Assembly: GCA_904063045.1 (NCBI GenBank)
Contig: CAJFCJ010000016.1
Coordinates: forward strand, 682,001-746,000
Length of the DNA: 64,000 nucleotides
Direction of reading: 5' to 3'
DNA from: Dimorphilus gyrociliatus
Taxonomy: Eukaryota > Annelida > Polychaeta > Dinophilidae
Positions 11,133 to 24,624 of the stretch are shown piece after piece (positions within the stretch are counted from its first letter, which is position 1; each line of letters starts with the position of its first letter). Made by a program: the position numbers and the translations under genes. Under the pieces are notes generated by a model. That model was given only the letters and a program-made list of their open reading frames with translations, made no database searches and was not told the origin of the DNA.

Positions 11133-13011
11133 CTACGACATTGTTATAAGTCTTTTCGAGTCAATAATATCCTGCAGAGTTTTCTCCGTAAGCGACCTGT
11201 TAAAAGACAAGCGTGAAATATTTATATATCTTTTTATAAGAACAAAAATCTTTCATACCTCAAAGAGTACGATGAATTATTTTCTAAATATATTACTAAT
11301 AAAACATACTCATTTTCAAAATGAATGTAATATTTGTAAAGTGAGCAGACATAGCTAATTCCGTGTACCATTTTGAATTGATCTATTAAAAAAGTTATAT
11401 ATGCAGATTGATAGGTAAATGTACATTATTTAATTAAAATACCTTTGGCAAAAATAAGATGAAAATTTGTTTTAATTAGGTCTTGTAGAATTGTAGTTGT
11501 CAGTATAAATTTACCTTAAAGGGCAGATAATTGGTAGTGCTTCAACTCAAATGCATTATTTTTCAAGATATAAGACTAATACCTTTTGCTTGTAAGTCGG
11601 ATTTATAAATATTATAGGAGCACCTCTGTGATAGTTTATTTATTAAAATGTAACTGGAGAGTATATTGAAATTAATAATAAGCTGTGATGAAAGGTTTTA
11701 AGAGTTTTTAAAATAGATACCCCATTATATTTCTTTCAGATGCGCATTTTTCAGTTATGGGTATAAATTCTTTTAAACAACAGCTTCTCAATGGCTTATA
11801 TACAGCTCTCCAGAATCTTTCAACCATACTCTGTAATTCTAGTAGGCTAGGGGAAGGACCACAGATCAAACATACTTCAATGTCCTTTAATAATTCAAAT
11901 GTCACTAGACGGTGGGGAACCTAAAGACATCTTATTATAAATATTGAAGACTATGGTTACTGTATATAGATTTACTGTAGGACTGCTGTGAGGTAAGAAG
12001 ATTGGGAAATCTCGGCAGTGGGAGGCAGGTGATGAGAGTAAGAAATGATTTATTAAGGTTAGCTCAAGGGTAGATAATTTCCACCATTTATCAGTTGTAA
12101 CAATCGTGCAACCTTTTAATATTATCGATCCGTAGGGACTCTTTGCTCCTTCTGCCCAGGCATTCAAATGATCCTATAAGAAGTTGTTCATGTTTATTTT
12201 TTGTTATGTTTAACATTTTAGTAAAAATTGCTTTTTGAGAAATATATAGTTTAGTTACTTGTAAAATTGAAGAATCACAATATCCAACATCTACAGCATT
12301 ACAAACACTAGATAATAAGTGATAAGAACCTCTCCCAAGCAAAATATCAAAGAGATTAAAGGCAAGCTGGAGAAAGATTGCAGTCTTAAAATTAAAGTTG
12401 ATGTTAATTTATTTTAACTTAGAAACATTTACCTTAACATCTTTCTTGAATACTTCTATATTAGCACCAGATTTTAAACCTTCTATTTCACCTTGTCCGA
12501 ACAGCAGGATTAATGAATTAAAGCACAAATCCAACAGCCTTTCCTCATATTGTATCAGATTTATACTTTTTATATTACTCTTTGCACATAATATCATGGT
12601 TATTCTAATTGTAAAAATTATGAAATGATAAATACATTATTATTATAATAGTTTTCAATATTTCCTTGATTATTTACCTATTTAGGTAACTCTTCCATCT
12701 TATGCGGTAGTTACCTTTCTCGCAGGCAATTGTTTCAACGTCGTGGTTTTCATTAAATATTTGAATACCATTTAATACTCCAAAATATGATAATTCCGCC
12801 TTTAAGAAGAAAATATAAAATGCTTTGGTTAATTAAGATTTGTTATATTATTTAAATATTGGGCGATAATCGGTGAAATTCTTTTAATTGGAAAAGTAAA
12901 AATATCAATTTAAATGTAAACCTGCATAGATTGATCTGCAAGACGAGAAAATAGCGGTATACCACCCTCTTTCGTAAAACAAAATAGATTATATTCTGAT
13001 CTTTCTTGCAT
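11133..13011 (-). CDS. FUZ: Fuzzy planar cell polarity protein (CPLANE complex), 10 exons
   Basis: Fuzzy homologue. In animals it forms the CPLANE complex with Inturned and Wdpcp, recruits intraflagellar transport proteins to the basal body and controls ciliogenesis and planar polarity. Exons: 12922-13011, 12678-12799, 12433-12604, 12259-12366, 11976-12173, 11721-11920, 11583-11653, 11443-11514, 11259-11382, 11133-11196; 406 residues, close to the roughly 418 of the human protein. All phases close. Landmarks along the chain match the family: GGIPLFSR at the start, FGVLNGIQIF, TTDKWWKLST, DFPIFLPHSSPTVPHRLVTFELL, and CLICGPSPSL. It has three longin-like domains by family. The C-terminal exons are short but continuous (IMGYILINKLSQRCS ... 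SSYSLRSLTEKTL). Intron lengths are about 55-110 bp. It is convergent with period, the stops being 74 bp apart. Confidence 0.95.
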
Positions 13012-14660
13012 ACTTTATTAAGCAAGTTAGAACTTGAAATTTTGAACGATATTAGATGAAGTAATAACTTGTATTTTACCATGCAGATGGCGTTAAAATC
13101 GTTAAACAGCAAATACTTATTAAGCATAGACATGAGATAAAAGGAAAACAATATACACTTTCTATATAATTCATAGGTAAAAGAGGTTATGATTTATTAA
13201 TTCGTGATAATTCATTTATAAATATTCAGTTTATAGTGTTTCGAGGCTCATTCGTTATTACAAAAAGTAAACTATTTATTAGATTTTATTCAACAGAATT
13301 TTTTGACGGATGTAAATCTCTTTATCAAAGAGATTTCATGTTTGTCCGATATGACTTATTGAAATGTATCAATATTCCAATAATGGGGACGAACGCAATA
13401 ATTTGTGTCTAAACGAGGGGGAGGGATGATTTAGAGGGCGCGGTGAGAGGCGAGTTGAAAAATGTAAATCAGACATTCAATTTTTATTTAATCATGAATA
13501 AAGTTGAAGGTCAAAGAAATTATTTTATAGTAGATATAGAAGATAATATTTATTATTAGAAAATTTGGATGTAAAAATCTATAAAGTTTCATTGTTATCG
13601 AAGAAATGAATGCTGTTCAATCTGTAATTTACAAGAAATATAAATCTATTGCAACTTGATTCCAATTGGTAACATACTTTCACTATTACTGAGCCGTCAA
13701 TCTTAAATAATAGACATTAATCTCTTCTATCGTCTCTTTCAAAGTATAGTACTTTCTATACTATTTGTATAATTTAATAATATAATGACTGCTACAGGAT
13801 ATATGGCTTCGTTGAGTAATAATTTTATTCATTACGGAGTTCTGGTTATTCTCTAAGTAATTCGATGCTACTAACACGTGCAATAAAACATTGCTTGAAT
13901 TCTTTAGAGAATTGTAAATGGCGATTGTTGATGTTGTTTGGGAATTTTTGTACAATTTCTGATGAGTTAGATAAATTATGAATGTACTAAATATAGTTAT
14001 AAATTTTGTTGTTAAACTGGATGTTTTTGACCGGAAGTTATTTGTTGTATAAATATAGCGTGTCTAAAGATGCTATTAAGCATAAAGTGTTTTATTTACA
14101 CTTTTTAATTATTTCTTACCCTTGTAAAACAATGGATGAATTAATCGAATGTTCAGTCTTTAAATTCATCATCATATACTGTATATATGTTATTTGCATT
14201 ATGTATATAACACTATAAGGGTTTTCGGAAATGATGAATTACTACTCTATCTTTCTAACAAATGAAGATAATAGATTGATAAAGGTAATTATAAATCTTT
14301 CATTATGTAACGAATTTCCAAAAATACATTAAAATGATTATTTATCAGTATAATTACGAATTATTAGTAAAGTTATTAAATGTTTATGACATTACTGTCA
14401 ATTGTATTGCGTAAGAACTTGATACATAGTTTGTAGTTCAAATTTTTTCAACTAGAACTAGAATAGTCTTTATATGCTTGGAATACTAAAATGAAAATCT
14501 TCTTATTTTATACTTCACCTATTGTTCTATTCTAGTGCAGAGGCATACTAATTATTTAGTATAGAATGTAAAGAGTTGTACGTTTTGCTCCAAGTGATAT
14601 TTTTATGTTAAACAATATTAAAGAAGACAACGGAAAAGTGATGAAAATGTGCGGTTTTCT
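13012..14660. other. Intergenic, FUZ upstream / cyclase downstream
   Basis: 1.65 kb with no convincing exon. It should contain the FUZ promoter, perhaps around the locally GC-rich stretch at about 13385-13460, which holds a GGGGGAGGG box. A CAGATGGCGTTA motif lies at 13084-13095, 73 bp upstream of the FUZ ATG. Short open frames at about 13.8-14.2 kb are AT-rich and lack signals. Confidence 0.6.
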
Positions 14661-17600
14661 TTATTTAAATTCGTGCATACTTTCTGGTAAAGCCAAATTT
14701 AAGGACGGAAGAGGTTTATTAAAATTATCTTTACCATTTAACCAATAAGTCTTCATTATACCTTTTCCTTTAACTTCCCTCTCACCCCGACATTCAAGAT
14801 CGAATCCTCCAATTTCATCTAGATGATTTGCAGTCGTCTCACTCATTTGAATCCTTAGCGCTTTTATTCAAGTTTTAATATGATTAAATGTATATATGAA
14901 TTTATGTATTCAAAATAACTATGAAAAATCTATTGCATTCTATCTACCTAAAGAGGATGACTCCATACGACTGGCTGTGTTAACTGTATCTCCAAATAAA
15001 CAATATCTAGGCATTTTAAGCCCAACAACACCAGCAACGGCTGAACCTTGAATAATAGTACATTTATTTAACTACCATTAAATTGTTTAAAAACTCATAC
15101 CCGAATGCATTCCGACCCTTAACTGCAAAGTCATATCTGGCATATGCCTAATTTTGAAGTTAGAAATGTCCGACATTAAATGGAGAGACATTGACGAAAT
15201 TTCTGAGGCATGGAGAATTCCATTTCTTTCTGGTAATCCAGAAACAACCATATCTATTTTGAGAAAGGATATATAGTCTTATTTTATATTTATATAAGAA
15301 TATATTAATTACAAGCATCCCCAATGGTTTCCACCTTGTAGACATCGTAATTGTCAAGTATAGCGTCGAAACATGAATACAAGTCATTTAAAAGGTCAAC
15401 GACTTGAAGAGGAGTACTATCTCTAGCAATGGCTGTAAATCCTACAATATCGCTGAAGAAGATAGTAACACTGGAAAAAGTTTCAGGTTCGACACTTCTT
15501 CCATTCTTCAAGTCTTCAGCGACCCTCTTTGGAAGCATCTGGGAGATTAGCTGCTCTGTTTTACTTTTTTCAATCTGAAGTTCTTGAGTTCTTTCCGCAA
15601 CAATGGCTTCTAAGCTTGTTGAATATTGTTCCAGCTATAAATCAAAACCAAAATAGATAGTAACTTCGAAAAGAAATGTTGAATAAAAAGTATGTTTACC
15701 ATAGAAACAAGATTATCAATCAGTTCACCCTTAACAGGGTTAATCTTACTTAATTTATCGAGTATTCCCTTGAAATCGGGGCGCTTCTTTGGGTCTTCGT
15801 TCCAACATTCATGAATTAAACTATTCACTTGTTTGGCAATCTCAATCTTATCTGGTAGTTCCTCTTCATTTATTCTTGGTCTTACATTTTCATTAGGATC
15901 ACCTCCGTGTTTTATCCAGGCCTATATTACGTGAATATAGTAAATACTATTATTATGAAATTCGTAAATAATAAAGTAATATATCATACATCAAAAGCTG
16001 TTTTGACATTAGTTGAGGTTTTATCTTTGACAAGACCTATAATGTCAGCTACTTCAATGTAAACCAATTCATTTTCAAATGCACCGCAACGACTAGCTAT
16101 TTCAGAAGCAATAATTGCATATCTGTGAAACACGGAATCGTTAGGTTTGTTTAGAAGTAATAACAAGTTCTTACGAGTAAACTAATGATGTTTTCGTTGG
16201 TAATTGATCATTGAGCAATTCTGGGCTCGTCCAAAGTAGTTCATTATCATTTTCAATTTCTTTGTTTATTAGAAATAGATCAGGTAAAGGAGGACGAATC
16301 TTGCAGGTCCAACGATTATCAATAATACATTGGCTTGATTTGATAGACTTGATTATACCAAAATGATTTTCCAGATAATCGAGACCTCTTGCGATATCTT
16401 TTAGGATAGAGAATCTAAAATCCCAACTTAATTTAATACTATCATTGGCTATAATGTCGTCAAGAGAGCCCTTTGAGCCAATTTCATATAAGATAGATAC
16501 ATTTGGGGATTCCAAACAAGCTCCAATAAATGATATTACATTCTTATGCCGAATTTCTCTCAATTTCAATATGCTATGCTTTATATTATCAACAGGAATT
16601 GATGGGCATTTTGGAAACTGTTTACAAAACACCTTTTGACTTTTCCATCTTACTACGTTAGCTTTAACGATTTCAGAATCTGTATTTGATGTTTTCAGAC
16701 TAACAGCTGATAGATAAGATACGGCTATTTTTAGGGCTTGAATATCTACCCAATTAACAACCCAATCGAGATTTAATAGAGCCGCTTCTCTTGCTTGGCG
16801 TTTAAGATACCATCGAAATAAGATGGCCAAGAAAACAATTAATGCTAAACCTCCAAGTACAGATGGTAGAATAACTAGTAATAATGATAAATCGCAACTA
16901 GATCCAGTGTAAAGGCCTTGACATTGGCAGGTATCTGGTGCAATACATTTACCATGTTCTTTATGGCATCCAAGTCTAATATGGAAAAAAAATTATTAAG
17001 AAGTTTCACTCCTTGTTAAACTTTACCTGCAAATAGCTTCGTCACATGCGCTGCCTGTCCATCCTGCATGGCACTGGCAAACTTCCGGTGTCACACATGT
17101 GCCTCGAATACAAGAAGAACAGATAACTTTTGAGCAATCACTATTCTCATAACCGGGACTACATTCACATTTTCCATGCTCGACGCATTTGCCAAATTGA
17201 TAAATATTTATATCATGTACATCTGTTTGATTACCTCCACACCCTTGGAGACAGAAATATGGTGCCATCACTAATTCTGTTCTAATGTGTTCAGATTCAG
17301 GGTCAGCTTCTCCATTTTGCGGAACAACTTGTTGAATAATTTCATCAAATACTCCCTTGTAAGACAAGTAACTATCAGAGAAAGATGAAAAGATTTGTTA
17401 TGATATTTAGGGCAAAACGTAATATTTCATTATTAATATATTACTTTCTTCGATTAAGAAACGTTGAATTTGGATAGAAAGTTACTTGATATTTCCAATT
17501 TAATGGCGGTATACTAAAATATATTGGAGCTAATGTTATCAATTCAATTTGCTTTTTGGAGGATTCATTCTCCATAATAAAGATCTTTGGTATAGTTATT

Positions 17601-20600
17601 AACTACAAGAGAATGAGAATTTTTATAAATAGATAAATGATTTATAGTTAAATAGTTTTATGAGACTAACACCAAGTCCTGGAGCGAAATATCTTCCTCC
17701 CAACGTAATAACAAATCCCATATAGCCGTGCCGATCTCCACTTTTGGTATAAGTAACATTTTGAGTTAATCCATTAAAAGAAAGCTGTAAAGCCAAGTGA
17801 TAAATATATGTATTCTGCAATATATATTCTCACTTGTCTAAGGGCTTCAACAACGGCTACCCCAGTTATTGTTTGATTTTTTGTTAAAGGCTCATTTATT
17901 GCCATTGCTAATGAAATAAGAGCGTCATATGCAGAACCTTTTTCAGCTACCAACTGAGTAAAGAATGTAATAATAGTACAATAAATGTTTCAGCTATATT
18001 TTATACAGTATAATATTACATTTTTTATTACTTACCCTAGTATCAGATGATAGTACTACACCTGAATAAATCGTCTTATCTCTGTTAGAGAACTTTTCCA
18101 TGAGACGATTCCATTGGGAACTAGATATACCACCAACAGAGTACAGTGGCCAAAAAAGATGCATACCAACCATTCCTTCAGTACATGTATAAGGAGACTA
18201 ATAAAGCAAAAGACCTTATATTAGATTAGCAACAGCAAATAATTATAAAAAACCATTTTGCAGAAAGGATGCTGATCGAGAATTGGAAAAGATTTCGTAG
18301 TAATACCGGCGGTAACCCATAAATAGCCATGAACTCCAGCCACTTCATAGCTAAAAGAGAAAGATATAATTATTTCATTACAATAGAAACATTGTACTTG
18401 AACACGTTAAAGTGATTTTGTATAGACTTTTTCTAGTAATTTTTAGGCCATTCCATCGAAATTAAATAATTAATATGTGTAATTAACTTATTTGCTCACA
18501 TTATTGCTGCTCTAGTCACATAGTACAACAAGGGAGGATTCATGTATAAATATACAATACGGCTAGCCGCTCGAGATATTCTTTGCATATAAGGCTTTAA
18601 AGGTGAAAAATCTTGTGAAGTATAGTCTATATCGGGAATGGTTATCTGCAACGAAAAACAGGGTACTTATCTATTTTATTATCAATAGAACAGAATAAAA
18701 ACCTCTTCGGTGATTTTAATTCCATGCAAGCTAGCCTTTTCATAGAAAGAGGACGATAATCGTAAATTCTTATATCTTACGATAATCTATTAGAAAATAG
18801 AGAAAATTTTATTTAAAAGGAAATTAGGATAATAAATTTTAGTTCTTATTAACAATTGATGTCCATTTACGTTCTTTAAATGATAATAGTATACTATTGA
18901 GTTGAGAAGCTTCACTATAACCAATTCTATTGTAGAATGGGTAGAATTTCTAGCAAATAAAAAAGAGAGACTGGTCACATTTTAGTAACAATAAATCTAA
19001 CGTCATATTCATTTAATACAATTACAAGGCCATGTTGATCTCAAAGTATAAAAATAGTTTGTATGTCTATTTTTATATTATGTTATTTACTTTATCGCTA
19101 AATTCTGCTCTTTCTTCCCTTATTGATAGTTGAGGCATATGATCAGCATTCAGTATGTGAGCCATCTTTTCAGTTATCGTATCATTATCGAAACCGATGA
19201 TGGCGGCCAATCTTTTCGACGGATCTTCTTGTGCTAATTGTTTTGATGATTCATATACTTCGTATGCCACTTTATCATCATTTTTATGATCGGCTTGATA
19301 AAGATGAAGGGTTCTTCCTAATTTCATGACAATGCGAGAATTTCATTCAAGTTATACCAGAATACTTATACTATCTATTATACCTTGTAATAAGTTAGAA
19401 AAGACTCCATTGTTTATGTCTTCAACAGCAAAATTCACATAAGTAGAATGAAAGCTTTGAACCAATGCCGCAACAGAGGAATCAATTGTCTTATCGAGAA
19501 TATGGCCGATATAAATATCATCTAATTGATGAAATAATTAATAATTTATTATCAAATTAATAGAAAGATCTTGTTTCATTACCTGTTACTTTTAATTCAA
19601 TATATTCAGTTGTTTTGATTGTTGTTCCTGATATAGCGCTGGTAGTTTCAAATTGTAATCGAACAAATGAGATTTTATTGCATATTGATCCATCATAAGT
19701 GCCTCTTCCTTCTTTTAATAAAATCTTTGAATCGATGGATAAGCAAGCAGTATTGGGTGTTAATACGGCTCGAACTATCTGGTATTTAGAGATGATTTAT
19801 TGCTTAATCAATTATATATTATAAAAAGAAATCATGCGTCTGTAGAGTATGCGTTGAGGTGTATACTCCGTGCATTATATCATTCTACATATATTATGTT
19901 AAAGTAGGGAATTTATAGCTTAATTTAATGTTTTATACTAGATTGCTGTTTTTTTAGGATTATAATTTTGTTAATGATGGAAAAGTTAATCAGTGCTTTT
20001 CCCCCATTAAAATCACTACAATAACGCAAAAAAGAAGATTTCATGTTCTATTATAAAAAATGAAATCAAAGAAATTTCCTTTTATTTATTTTCTTTTGAT
20101 AAAAAAAATTATAGAATAAAATTTCTTAGGCCTACCAATTTGCTGTCAGGTCCTGACCATATTCGACTTGACGATGCATCTCTTACTTCAATTATTGGCT
20201 TTTCGTAAAGTTGAAAATTAGCGGCTACTTTCGATCTTATATCTTTCAAGTTTACTATATGTATGCTGGTAGCTTCAACAGCTTCAACAATATTTAATTA
20301 AGTAGGATTGGAATTTTAAATAGATATATGTAACTGTTTATCTACCTTGAACTTTAATGGGTCTGCTTAGAATGAATCCTGGGCCTTCAAGATAGTCGGG
20401 TGGTAGAGTTAACAAAGTACCAACCGATGAACTGGTAGCAATGTAGAAATCTTTCTCTGAAAATATTTCAGGAGTCCTAATTGTAAAGCCATGAGGTCTC
20501 AATAAGGTGACATTTAGTCGAAGACCATCTTGAACGTCTAATAGTCTTATGTTCTCGAAGGTAGCTATGCCCTTATTAGCTCTAACAACTTTAATTAATT

Positions 20601-22408
20601 CATTAGTGGTAGCACTTTTATAGACCCCCTCTCCAGACAGTCTTTGCTATTTGATAACAAATTAAACTCATGTCTAAATACATATTTTGAGAATGGAACA
20701 AACATATTAACCTTAGTTTCGTGTTCAATAACCAACACACCGCTGTTGAATAGTTTATGCTGCCACGCAACAGTTAACATGACATATACGGTTGATTCTC
20801 CAGTATCAACTATTTCTTTACCTAATTTGTTTACAACTTGAATTTTTAAATCAAACTTAGAATTAATATTAATAAGTTTAGAGGGTTGAATTATCCATCG
20901 GGGCTGCCATGCCGGGTCTAAAAATAGAAGAAAATTTCATATATCCCTTTTGTATATTTATACATCTATATATACTTTACATATATTGTAAACACACATT
21001 AATATGTAACATTTCTAAAGGTAATGATTCTTAGAAAAGAAACTCACCCCAAACACGAAAGCCATTAGTATAACTTTTAATTGTACCTTCGGAAGTTTTT
21101 ACAGTAAATTCAATGTGCCTCTTCTTACTTGGAGCTAAAAATTGAGGATGATAATGCCAATACACGTCAAGTATTATTCTTCCTTTGATCACATTCGTTG
21201 TCAAAGTACCATTAACACCACAAGCCTGTCTTTTGAACAGATTTTCGTTTAATTAATTAATTTCAGCGATAAAATCTCAAAGAGAGAAAAAGAGAGAAAC
21301 ATTTTCATGTCTTACTTTCCATTATAAAAGTCAAATCTTGTTGGAAAATCTTGAGTCGACTGAGTATGCCAACATAGATTTCCTCCACTTTCAATCCAGT
21401 CATCTTTGTAGGACGTCTTACCTATGGCATCAGTTTCAATTGATCGATAGGTCACCTGTTTTGTTGTTTCATAAGAAATAAGATACAACTATAGGATATT
21501 CATAAGAATAATCAATTAACTCATTCTCAAAACATAATACTCTCTTTGATAACAATTTACAGATTTATAGATATTCTATAAGATCTGTAAGATACGGCTA
21601 TATCTTTTATAAATTTTCTTATTAGTGTTTTAATGAGGATTTCTAAGTATCTTTCGAGGGGTAAATTAATCCATTGTCATTTGTAATCATAAAAGGGTAG
21701 GAACACTCAGAAACAACAAAGTATATATGTTGATAAATTTTTACAAATTTTATATTATTATTTATTTAAAGTGACAACAGTAAAGTCTATATGTTTAGTA
21801 TTATGACGAGTCAGAGTTTTCACTCTTAATTGTACTTATTATCTTTACAAAAGATTCTAATATCGACATTTTTCTACTACTTTATTAGACGATAATAATC
21901 AAAATATGATTTTTCCTTTGCATGAAACATGAATATAATAGTATGTTGTCTATAGATTTATATATCACGCAAAAGTTACTACTTTTTTCCATACTTGTGG
22001 AGATTCATCTTTTGAAGTTGAACCTTTAAACGTATTATTGTTTTGTGAACTTGGTATAGCTCCTTTCTATTGAAAATATAAAGTACTATTTGCTAACAAA
22101 CATATATAAAGTATATATATATGTGCACAAATGCTATAACTTATATAAAAAAACAACGACGCTGATTAGGGATGGGGAACATATCTTACCGATGCTGAAG
22201 CATCACTTCCAGTTGTTAAACGTTGTCCATTCTTCATTAAATAGGCAAATATTGGTCTTATTACTTTTTGATTCAAACCGACACTATAAATTTGATTCTC
22301 ATCTGTAGGTATTATTTTAGGTGGTGAATAAACGCTATCGAAGACTAGAGTTATTGCACAATTTGTCAATTTAGTCAGTAAAAATATTCCTATTATCTTC
22401 ATCTTCAT
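14661..22408 (-). CDS. Receptor (transmembrane) guanylyl cyclase with extended Ig-like/EGF ectodomain, 26 exons
   Basis: Single-pass receptor that makes cGMP from GTP; ligand unknown. Exons: 22190-22408, 21983-22066, 21316-21455, 21048-21229, 20712-20917, 20346-20646, 20136-20281, 19583-19778, 19384-19521, 19091-19317, 18854-18949, 18703-18786, 18500-18645, 18254-18350, 18036-18197, 17834-17953, 17671-17784, 17445-17602, 17027-17371, 16175-16975, 15990-16122, 15700-15921, 15313-15634, 15101-15253, 14948-15046, 14661-14860; 1,696 residues, far longer than the 1,000-1,100 usual for this family. Order: signal peptide (1-20), about 470 residues of beta-rich Ig-like modules, an ANF-receptor-type ligand-binding region (about 490-940), three EGF-like repeats (about 983-1082), TM helix (about 1083-1107), kinase-homology domain, dimerisation helix, cyclase domain (about 1470-1660). 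The cyclase keeps FFSDIVGFT, the guanine-specifying Glu (KVETIGDAY) and Cys ([13 protein letters not shown]), so it should be active. The pseudokinase lacks HRD and DFG but keeps WTSPELL. Confidence 0.95.
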
Positions 22409-24072
22409 TCGGCTAGAGGATAAGTTATAATGTCAGTTCGTCTACAAGCGTCAATTTTAATTAGTACAGTATCGGAAAAAAAACTGCTTTTTCACAAAGT
22501 GACGCCCCGCGAATTAAAGACGCAATCGTCAAAGAGCATCATTTTTTATTCCAAAAATGAGCTGTTGATTAATTACGATAAAGTTGAAAGAAACGTACTG
22601 AGTAGCTGAGCTAGTGCCATCTTGAGGAATATCGAATAAGATACTTGTAAAAAAAGGAATAACGTTTTCTTATAGAGCCGATAATTAACAGCTAGACATG
22701 GCATAGTGTTCAACAACAATTTCCTCAGGACACAGAACATTAGGCCTAGATATTGTACAAATGTAATGTACTATATAAAAAATGATGGCTGCAACATAAA
22801 TAAGGATTCCGCTACATTTACTTTTAAATATAGCTTAATCTTTAGAAATATAAGGAATAATAGTGAATTTCTTGCATGGTTTGTTCTGCATTAGCAGTTC
22901 TTAAGGGGAATGTAATACTGCTCAATAGCAAAAAAATTTCAAATTAATTATTAAGGTCAAGCTTGCAAAACAAACCTATAGGAAACGGGCGATAATTTCT
23001 AAAAATACTCTACTAGTGAATGAAAGTATTCGCTCTTCCATGACTTGTGAAATAGTAAAACCTTTTTAGTCCTTCTTATAAAAGAATTTATCTACTTATA
23101 ATCCTTTATCTTTTATCTACTAGTGACAATGTTTGACAGGGTAGCATAGTATTATTGTCTTATGCTGGTGGAGCCCTTCAAAACGCTGTTTCTTTATACT
23201 GTATATTTCTTTTTACAAACTCTCTGAGGATAAAAGATGTAGGAAGTGAGGAAAGCAAGGAAGGTAGTTAGTATAAGGGGAAAGCGGAGAAGCAGAAATA
23301 AATATGAGATAAAGAGAGTTAAAGAGCTATGAAGAAGAGCTAGAGTGGATAGCATAGTCAAATAAAAAGTGCTGGGAAGTGAGCGACAGAAGTATCTAAA
23401 AAAAAAGTCAAAGGATGCTCTCTTAGAGGGAAGGGACTGAAACTGTTTGCTCTAATACATAATTAGACGTAGTTTCCCCTACAGTTGTAGTCCACTATTG
23501 CTCAGAAGATACAAGTGAATGAAATACAGATTAATATATTTCTTTCTAGTATATAGTATTTCGGAAATATTCCATTATCTTGTCTTTAAATGTGGGTTAC
23601 AGAACTAAATTTAGCACAACAAGAACTTAGTCACGTGTTTAAGTGTCCTCTAAGAATATTGCGATTTTAGTAATTTATTAGAAATTTACAAATTAAATAG
23701 TAGAGTAATTTCATGCTCATCCTATCTTCCAGAAGTGTACATTAGGTAAAAGTTACAAGAAATAGGCCTATGAGGGTCGTTTTGGACTATTGGTGTAATA
23801 TTTCTGCTAGATTTAGGTTAAAAGTGAGAGCTTTTATTAATTGTAAAGAGGAATTGCAATAGTTTAGGATTTCGCTAAATGAGTTATGATAATTAATATC
23901 ACTTTTGATTATTTCTTTATATATTTATTTATTAATTCCTATAGATATACATATATTCATATATATATATATATATATACAGTATATATATATATATATA
24001 TATATAATTTTGTTCTAAATATAGCGGCGGAAGTAAATATTAAAATATTAAAATTGTCATACGTTTAACAAG
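22409..24072. other. Intergenic between divergent cyclase and Cys-rich peptide genes
   Basis: About 1.7 kb with no gene seen. It holds the upstream regions of both divergent genes, a purine-rich stretch at about 23220-23420 and a TA-rich tract at about 23959-24006. A CACGTG E-box occurs near 23632. Confidence 0.6.
23959..24006. repeat. Interrupted (TA)n microsatellite
   Basis: Two TA runs separated by a short CAG interruption, just upstream of the Cys-rich secreted gene. Confidence 0.9.
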
Positions 24073-24080
24073 TATATAAG
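24073..24080 (+). promoter_or_regulatory. TATA box of the Cys-rich secreted precursor
   Basis: TATATAAG followed by AGGC, 76 bp before the ATG at 24156. It is the same octamer as before the gene nested in period. The ATG context CCACCATG is a near-ideal Kozak sequence. Confidence 0.55.
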
Positions 24081-24155
24081 AGGCTAATAAAGCATTTTGC
24101 ATGGCGCATATATACTAGTAAGCATCATAACCTCTTACGTTGCCTAACAGCCACC

Positions 24156-24585
24156 ATGCTTACAAGACTGGCTATAGTCTTTCTTCTCTTATTTTACATT
24201 AAAGCCGATGACCAGGTAATAAAAAATTATTAACAATTTAGCCAATTATCTCAGTGTATTAAAAAATATAAAAGAAAATTTATTTAATTTAATTTATCTT
24301 GCGTTTTATTCAACTTTTTCATTTAAGGTAGCGATATTAGCAGCATTTTCAAGGCTACTGTATATATATATATACATAGATTTATAAATATACATATAAA
24401 TATATATATATATATGTATATATTTAAGTTATAAATATAAAAGCCTTTTTTTGATATTTAATGTATGTATTATGTACACAAACTCTGTTGGTTGAATTTA
24501 TCTCAAGTCATGTTTTAACACTTTTATTTAAGTCTTTAGCTATGTTTTCTTTTGATAAAACTAGATATATGGTTTATACTTATCA

Positions 24586-24624
<39 letters not shown>

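Noticed and set aside
14006-14218. 70-codon hydrophobic open frame (+)
   Set aside because: AT-rich, no ATG in good context at its start, no splice partners, and no family resemblance.
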